NCBI GenBank assembly: GCA_018818235.1
Contig: JAHISE010000006.1
Span: 1 to 9,335 of the forward strand
DNA length: 9,335 nt
Direction: 5' to 3'
DNA from: Patescibacteria group bacterium
GTDB lineage: Bacteria > Patescibacteriota > Gracilibacteria > Peribacterales > Peribacteraceae
This document shows positions 6,020 to 9,335 of this stretch, in pieces (position 1 is the stretch's first letter; the number at the start of each line of letters is the position of its first letter). The notes below the pieces were generated by a model. That model was not told where the DNA came from. It ran no database searches and saw nothing but the letters and a program-made list of their open reading frames with translations. The translations under genes and the position numbers were made by a program.

Positions 6020-7396
6020 TTATTCAATGGTAAAAGTATCTTCGATGTGTATCCGTATCTCGAAATTATTCACTGCACCAAAATATTCACCCACATTGGC
6101 TATATTATTAAGAGTGGTAAAAGCTATTTTTTCACCGATACTTTCAAATTCGTATGCGCCGTACTCTGTGTAGGCGTTTGAGTAATTTTGGTAACTAAAG
6201 TCATATGTATCCAATATAACCATTTCTACTTCGTACTCTTTTTCTGAGGTTTTTACCGCGACAAAATCTATTGTTTTGAGCCCATGAAGAGATGCAAACA
6301 AATCTCCTGCCTCAAAAACAACCTGGCCCCCCACTTCTATTGTTCCTTCGGTTTCACCATGCAAAATTCTATCTGCGATCATCTCTTTTACTCTGTTGTA
6401 GGTATGATCAGACTTAATCTTATTTACTATAGAATCATTATCACCAAACTCTAAGTCGGAAGGATTATCTTTCAATGAATGCAACAGCAATAATCTTGCA
6501 TTTTCCAGTGTAGGTTTTAACGTTCTGGAAAAATATGCGGCGTATGTAAGAATGTCTCTGATAGTATCTTTTTTTGCATCAGACTTCACTAAAGCCTCTA
6601 AATACTCAGCGTGGCTTTCGAATAATGAGAATGAAAGGTGGTGTATTTCTGGAGTTTGGTCGTACCAGAGCTCAACGGAGTTTTCCACAAGCTTGAATGT
6701 ACTAGGCGGGATTTTTAGCGTCTTTATCTCTCCACGATCAAGGTCTCCGGAGAAATAAAAATTCTTGTATTTATCTGAAGTCGGTGCCTGTTTATTTTGC
6801 AGGATTGCTCCGTTAGTTACTATTTTGATATTGTCACCATCGCCTTCATCATTAGTTGTAGCATTGCAAATAACCGATAATTCAAAGTCTTTGGGTTTAA
6901 CTCCTAGAAAGACAAAGCTCAACCATGGAATACCTTTCTCATCTGTATCAATATTTTCCTCGGGTTTTAAATCGAAGATCTCATCAAACACTTTTCCTTC
7001 TTCAAGACTCAGAACTTTAATTTCTTTTAGTGCAGGTGTCTCATCCGCATAGAATTTTATCTGGTGTTCTCCTGAGGATAATTCAACAAAGAAATAAGTA
7101 GTTTTTGTACCACCCCGCAAGCTGGCTCCATCCCATGCAGAAGCTGTGCCGAAACCTTTCCACGAAATTTTTTCTTCATGTATTTCTTTTTCTCCAAACT
7201 TGTAACCATCAAGCTCCATTCTTAAATCATCATCGTCAATACCGTTGTTCTGCGCAGCATTTTTTGCTGAAGCTGTAACAGCAAGAACGTAGTATCCATC
7301 CTCTTGCACTTCGAACAAAGTATCTACACCTTGCCAGTGGTAGATATTGCTCCCTGGAGCAGATGGAAAGCCTTTTCTTGAGTAGATTTCTTTCAC
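6020..7396 (-). CDS. Two sugar-binding-like modules plus a colicin-M-like C-terminal domain
   Basis: 458 aa, GTG start at 7396 with an in-frame TAG three codons upstream. Residues 1-128 form a jelly-roll-like module (GYYVLAVTASAKN, DDDDLRMELDGYKFG, SAWDGASLRGGTKTTYFFVE, HQIKFYADETP). Residues about 150-257 look like a second module of the same plan (GDGDNIKIVTNGAILQNK, VELWYDQTP). I associate such tandem modules with exported CPR proteins. After a helical stretch (260-345) comes a C-terminal beta-rich domain whose landmarks line up with the colicin M catalytic domain: FEAGDLFASLHG (361-372), ILDTYDF (394-400) and FEIRIHI near the end. Colicin M uses Asp226, Tyr228, Asp229, His235 and Arg236 to cleave lipid II. 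Here D396, Y398 and D399 match, but the His and Arg positions are Y405 and S406. No signal peptide is present, and the true N-terminus may be lost (see 7396-7464). It is toxin-like; the activity is uncertain. Confidence 0.6.
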   Translation of the reverse strand: MKEIYSRKGFPSAPGSNIYHWQGVDTLFEVQEDGYYVLAVTASAKNAAQNNGIDDDDLRMELDGYKFGEKEIHEEKISWKGFGTASAWDGASLRGGTKTTYFFVELSSGEHQIKFYADETPALKEIKVLSLEEGKVFDEIFDLKPEENIDTDEKGIPWLSFVFLGVKPKDFELSVICNATTNDEGDGDNIKIVTNGAILQNKQAPTSDKYKNFYFSGDLDRGEIKTLKIPPSTFKLVENSVELWYDQTPEIHHLSFSLFESHAEYLEALVKSDAKKDTIRDILTYAAYFSRTLKPTLENARLLLLHSLKDNPSDLEFGDNDSIVNKIKSDHTYNRVKEMIADRILHGETEGTIEVGGQVVFEAGDLFASLHGLKTIDFVAVKTSEKEYEVEMVILDTYDFSYQNYSNAYTEYGAYEFESIGEKIAFTTLNNIANVGEYFGAVNNFEIRIHIEDTFTIE

Positions 7397-7464
7397 AGAG
7401 TTATGCTATTTGGTGAAGGCGTAGGTGTCAATGAGTGTGAATCATGGGCCAAAACGCTTGTAAG
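7396..7464 (-). pseudogene. Out-of-frame Pro/Thr linker, likely remnant of the toxin-like gene's 5' part
   Basis: Between the fic stop and the GTG at 7396, a different frame reads LTPTPSPNSITL (7431-7396) and then TGA. Pro/Thr linkers of this kind usually join exported modules. The codons continue directly into the downstream gene if one base is restored before GTGAAA, giving ITL-x-KEIYSRKGF. Upstream, this frame closes with TAA at 7467-7465 inside fic, so no signal peptide remains. It looks like a truncated and frameshifted gene front. A chance Pro/Thr run cannot be excluded. Confidence 0.35.
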
Positions 7465-8458
7465 TTACACCCTTGCCTTTGCCTTTCTTTTTGAGTTTTC
7501 TTGCACGAACAAGTGCGCTTATGTCCTTCTTGAGTGTTGGTCGCTTAATGAGAGGTACGCGATCAGCGATCTGACTGATTGCAAGTGTGTCGTCTCCAAC
7601 AGTTTTCAAGATAAGTTCCTTACGAGCGTCACGATGGAGTTTCTCATCAGGAATAGGTGGTAGTGGTTTCCCTTCGATAGCTTTTAGCATTGTCTCTTCG
7701 GTCTGGATGAGTTCACCGGCAATAAACGTCAGAAATGCGTTCGTAGACTCCGTATCGTCTGCATGTTCAAGGCTCTGAAGATATTCCCTGCGTTTACTGT
7801 TCCGTATAATGCACGGTGGGTAGCCTGCTTGCATAAGGAGCATACTCATAAGCAACCGAGCCATGCGACCATTGCCATCATCGAAGGGATGGATAGACAC
7901 GAAACGATAGTGGAAGAGTGATGCACGTTCCACGGCATGCAGATTTTTCGCACCGTTTTTCAACCATGTAAGAAGCTCCTGCATCTCATCAGGGACTTTG
8001 ATCGGCTCTGCGTACTTGTGAATTGTGCCAGAGAGTGTTAGCACATGATTCGGTCGCGTCTTGTACTTGCCTGCACTGAAAGGTTTATGGATCAGCTTCC
8101 CATCTGCGCCTTTTGCAACAGTGTGTTCAATGTCACGCATGAGAAGTCCATGAAGTTCTTTGATAAAACTCTCCGTAAGTTTGTGCTTCAATTGCACAAC
8201 CTCGTGCAAATAATCGATTGCTTCTGCATGATTCTTTGCTTCGATGTAATCCTTAAGTGGTTTTCCTTCTGATGTGAGGCCATCGCGCAGGAAGAAGGCC
8301 GTCTCACCATATGTCAGTGTGTTGCCCTCGATGGCATTACTGTTGTAAGTCCAGTCGATGCGCAGTCTCTCTTGCCACAATGCGAGGAGCTCCTTGCTGA
8401 ACGGGCGAAAGGTATCGAGCTTTGCCTGTAGATCATCGATTTTTCTGAGTTCTTTCAT
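7442..8458 (-). CDS. Fic-domain protein with N-terminal inhibitory helix
   Basis: Fic enzymes usually transfer AMP from ATP to a hydroxyl on a target protein. The core motif is complete: H190-PFDDGNGRMA-R201 (HPFxxGNGRxxR), with the catalytic histidine and the phosphate-binding Asn and Arg. The N-terminal SNAIEGN (40-46) matches the inhibitory motif [S/T]xxxE[G/N], where the glutamate blocks the ATP site; this places it among the self-inhibited (class II) Fic proteins. A winged-helix-like C-terminus (about 280-335, ISQIADRVPLIKRPTLKKDISALVRARKL) may bind DNA or the target. 338 aa is typical. The ATG at 8458 lies nine bases after a -10 box. Its codons look richer in GC than those of the downstream genes, hinting at separate acquisition. 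It precedes the toxin-like gene by 45 bp on the same strand. The target is unknown; it could be regulatory, or a toxin with built-in antitoxin. Confidence 0.93.
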   Translation of the reverse strand: MKELRKIDDLQAKLDTFRPFSKELLALWQERLRIDWTYNSNAIEGNTLTYGETAFFLRDGLTSEGKPLKDYIEAKNHAEAIDYLHEVVQLKHKLTESFIKELHGLLMRDIEHTVAKGADGKLIHKPFSAGKYKTRPNHVLTLSGTIHKYAEPIKVPDEMQELLTWLKNGAKNLHAVERASLFHYRFVSIHPFDDGNGRMARLLMSMLLMQAGYPPCIIRNSKRREYLQSLEHADDTESTNAFLTFIAGELIQTEETMLKAIEGKPLPPIPDEKLHRDARKELILKTVGDDTLAISQIADRVPLIKRPTLKKDISALVRARKLKKKGKGKGVTYKRFGP

Positions 8459-8467
8459 AATATCTAT

Positions 8468-8495
8468 ATTTTATCCAAAAATATCCAAAAAGCAA
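8468..8495 (-). promoter_or_regulatory. fic promoter with tandem decamer in the spacer
   Basis: Minus strand: TTGCTT (8495-8490), 16-nt spacer, TAAAAT (8473-8468), nine bases before the fic ATG, so the transcript is nearly leaderless. Two exact decamers TTTTTGGATA (8491-8482 and 8481-8472) occupy the spacer and touch both boxes, a natural place for a repressor, possibly the Fic protein's own C-terminal winged helix. Confidence 0.45.
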
Positions 8496-8602
8496 TAGAT
8501 TCTGGAATGCAAATCTTGCTATACATTTTTCACTTTGGATGCGATGGCGGGGCTGACCTCGCTACGCTTGGAATCGAATGCAATTAATTGATTACCCCAT
8601 AC

Positions 8603-8647
8603 CCTGCGTTCAAGCGCCGTAGCGAATGCGGAGGCGCGAGACGCAGG
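8603..8647. repeat. Stem-loop repeat, first of a pair
   Basis: CCTGCGT (8603-8609) pairs with ACGCAGG (8641-8647), and GCGCC with GGCGC inside, leaving a GTAGCGAATGCGGA loop. It begins CCCTGCGTTCA, like the second element at 8706. No T-run follows on either strand. It lies in the gene-free stretch 8496-8763, which otherwise shows only a GC-rich patch near 8545-8575. Confidence 0.5.
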
Positions 8648-8705
8648 CACCTTATAAAACCTCAGATTCTCTTTCAAGGGTGGGAGGATGGGCAAGTGGT
8701 GAATG

Positions 8706-8750
8706 CCCTGTGCTCAGGAGCGCAGTGAAGCGAAGTGACGTGACACAGAG
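8706..8750. repeat. Stem-loop repeat, second of a pair
   Basis: CTGTG-C-TCA (8708-8716) pairs with TGA-CACAG (8741-8748), with one bulged base. The opening CCCTGTGCTCA parallels CCCTGCGTTCA at 8602, and the loop has the same GNAGCGAA-type content. It lies 13 bp past the GIY-YIG stop codon and may act as that gene's 3' end structure, though it lacks a T-run. Confidence 0.45.
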
Positions 8751-8763
8751 TAGGGGGTTTACT

Positions 8764-9036
8764 TCATATAGGTAATTCATATTTGAGATACTTTTTTATC
8801 CTTGTCATGAGAGACCCCCAAGAAGATCCACTCTTTTTTACACAGGACTCTCTGGCTCTAGCGGCTTTTTCATTTGTATATGCTTCATAGTAGACAAGCT
8901 TAAATGGTTTATGGGGAGCAGATGCAGTTACTTCACCAGATTGGTGTTGAGAAAATCTACGACGAAGATCATTTGTGGATCCTTTATAAAAGTAGTTATT
9001 GGTTTTCTGACTTTGGAGAACGTAGAAGTACCACAT
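8764..9036 (-). CDS. Single-domain GIY-YIG nuclease-like protein
   Basis: 90 aa, the usual length of the UPF0213-like or YhbQ-like stand-alone GIY-YIG group. The N-terminal strands carry the motif in variant form, YFYVLQS (3-9) and YFYKGSTNDLRRRFSQH (15-31), where YKG replaces YIG. The catalytic arginine region (LRRRF) is present, as is the metal-binding glutamate (ARARE, E63). FKLVYYEAYTNEKAARARE (45-63) is typical of the family. The tail (VKKSGSSWGSLMTRIKKYL) contains an SGSSW segment instead of the common TGWGR. ATG 9036 has no clear Shine-Dalgarno. Such proteins may act on branched or damaged DNA, but their role is poorly known. It stands between stem-loop repeats and a tandem array, a setting that fits a small mobile or repeat-linked gene. 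Confidence 0.85.
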   Translation of the reverse strand: MWYFYVLQSQKTNNYFYKGSTNDLRRRFSQHQSGEVTASAPHKPFKLVYYEAYTNEKAARARESCVKKSGSSWGSLMTRIKKYLKYELPI

Positions 9037-9102
9037 ATAGCTCTATAGGTAAAAACATATTTGTGGCGGGCAAATAAAATGTTAAGTGGAGTGGCGTGAT
9101 TC

Positions 9103-9118
9103 GCCTCAGATCTGAGGC
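9103..9118. repeat. 16-bp perfect palindrome upstream of the GIY-YIG gene
   Basis: GCCTCAGATCTGAGGC is perfectly self-complementary with no spacer. It lies 67 bp upstream of the GIY-YIG start and about 20 bp from the tandem array. It could be a dimer-binding operator or a nuclease site. It follows an isolated copy (9084-9094) of the array's AAGTGGAGTGG segment. Confidence 0.6.
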
Positions 9119-9138
9119 ATTGGGGACTTTGAAATCTT

Positions 9139-9335
9139 GAAGTGGAGTGGGGTTCTTTGCAAGAACGAAGTGGAGTGGGGTTCTTTGCAAGAACGAAGTG
9201 GAGTGGGGTTCTTTGCAAGAACGAAGTGGAGTGGGGTTCTTTGCAAGCATGAAGTGGAGTGGGGTTCTTTGCAAGAACGAAGTGGAGTGGGGTTCTTTGC
9301 AAGAACGAAGTGGAGTGGGGTTCTTTGCAAGAACG
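9139..9335. repeat. 28-bp tandem repeat array with hairpin in each unit, open at the window edge
   Basis: Seven back-to-back 28-bp units (9139-9334) plus one base of the next. Each unit is GAAGTGGAGTGGG (purine-rich, 13 bp) followed by GTTCTTTGCAAGAAC, a 6-bp inverted repeat around TGC. Six units are identical; the fourth (9223-9250) ends AAGCAT instead of AAGAAC, which breaks its hairpin. A degenerate unit precedes the array (about 9116-9138). There are no unique spacers, so it is not CRISPR. Because 28 is not a multiple of three, the minus strand is open in all frames by accident of composition. Total copy number is unknown. Confidence 0.92.

Noticed and set aside
8530..8580. tRNA-like segment (GGCGGGGCTGACC...AATCGAATGC)
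   Set aside because: No acceptor stem or anticodon arm can be formed; the resemblance stops at a T-arm-like string.
8928..9330. Long minus-strand frames with KEPHSTS and NPTPL peptide repeats
   Set aside because: All three frames are open because a 28-bp unit without stops repeats. The peptide repeat is a by-product of the DNA repeat.
9139..9335. CRISPR array
   Set aside because: Units abut with no unique spacers, and no cas genes are present.
1..9335. Recoded TGA (code 25) as in some candidate phyla
   Set aside because: Fic ends naturally at TGA and no recognised gene carries an internal in-frame TGA.

Overview
The window looks like a piece of a moderately AT-rich bacterial genome, most likely from the Candidate Phyla Radiation (Patescibacteria). 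This is an inference from four things: start codons that mostly lack a Shine-Dalgarno sequence and often sit just behind a -10 box; a minimal peptidoglycan and division gene set; a protein with tandem jelly-roll modules of a kind I associate with that group; and many short palindromic intergenic repeats. TGA is a normal stop here, so the glycine-recoding lineages (code 25) are unlikely. There are no tRNA or rRNA genes and no recognisable transposase.

Left part (1-1282): the start of a gene leaving the window on the minus strand, a small membrane protein (164-607) with a good promoter, and a GC-rich, highly structured stretch at about 671-1000. That stretch has its own TTGACA/TATGAT promoter and a perfect 12-bp terminator hairpin on the minus strand. 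I read it as an unassigned structured RNA gene of about 330 nt. A REP-like palindrome and AT-rich DNA follow.

Middle (1283-5658): envelope genes. A minus-strand GT4 glycosyltransferase carries an in-frame palindromic heptamer repeat in its interdomain linker. A plus-strand ftsQ-like division gene lies between two copies of a CTAG-rich inverted-repeat element. It is followed by a D,D-carboxypeptidase (S11) and a LysM-LysM-M23 peptidase, both exported and both acting on peptidoglycan.

Right part (5710-8458, minus strand): Fic enzyme, then a 458-aa protein with two sugar-binding-like modules and a C-terminal domain resembling colicin M, then, one base after its stop, a three-TM 102-aa membrane protein. 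This reads as a possible cell-wall-targeting toxin with an immunity-like partner. The toxin-like gene seems to have lost its 5' end: a Pro/Thr linker is still readable just upstream but in another frame, against the end of fic.

Far right (8459-9335): two look-alike stem-loop repeats, a GIY-YIG domain gene, a 16-bp perfect palindrome, and a 28-bp tandem repeat array (seven copies, each with an internal hairpin) running off the window edge.
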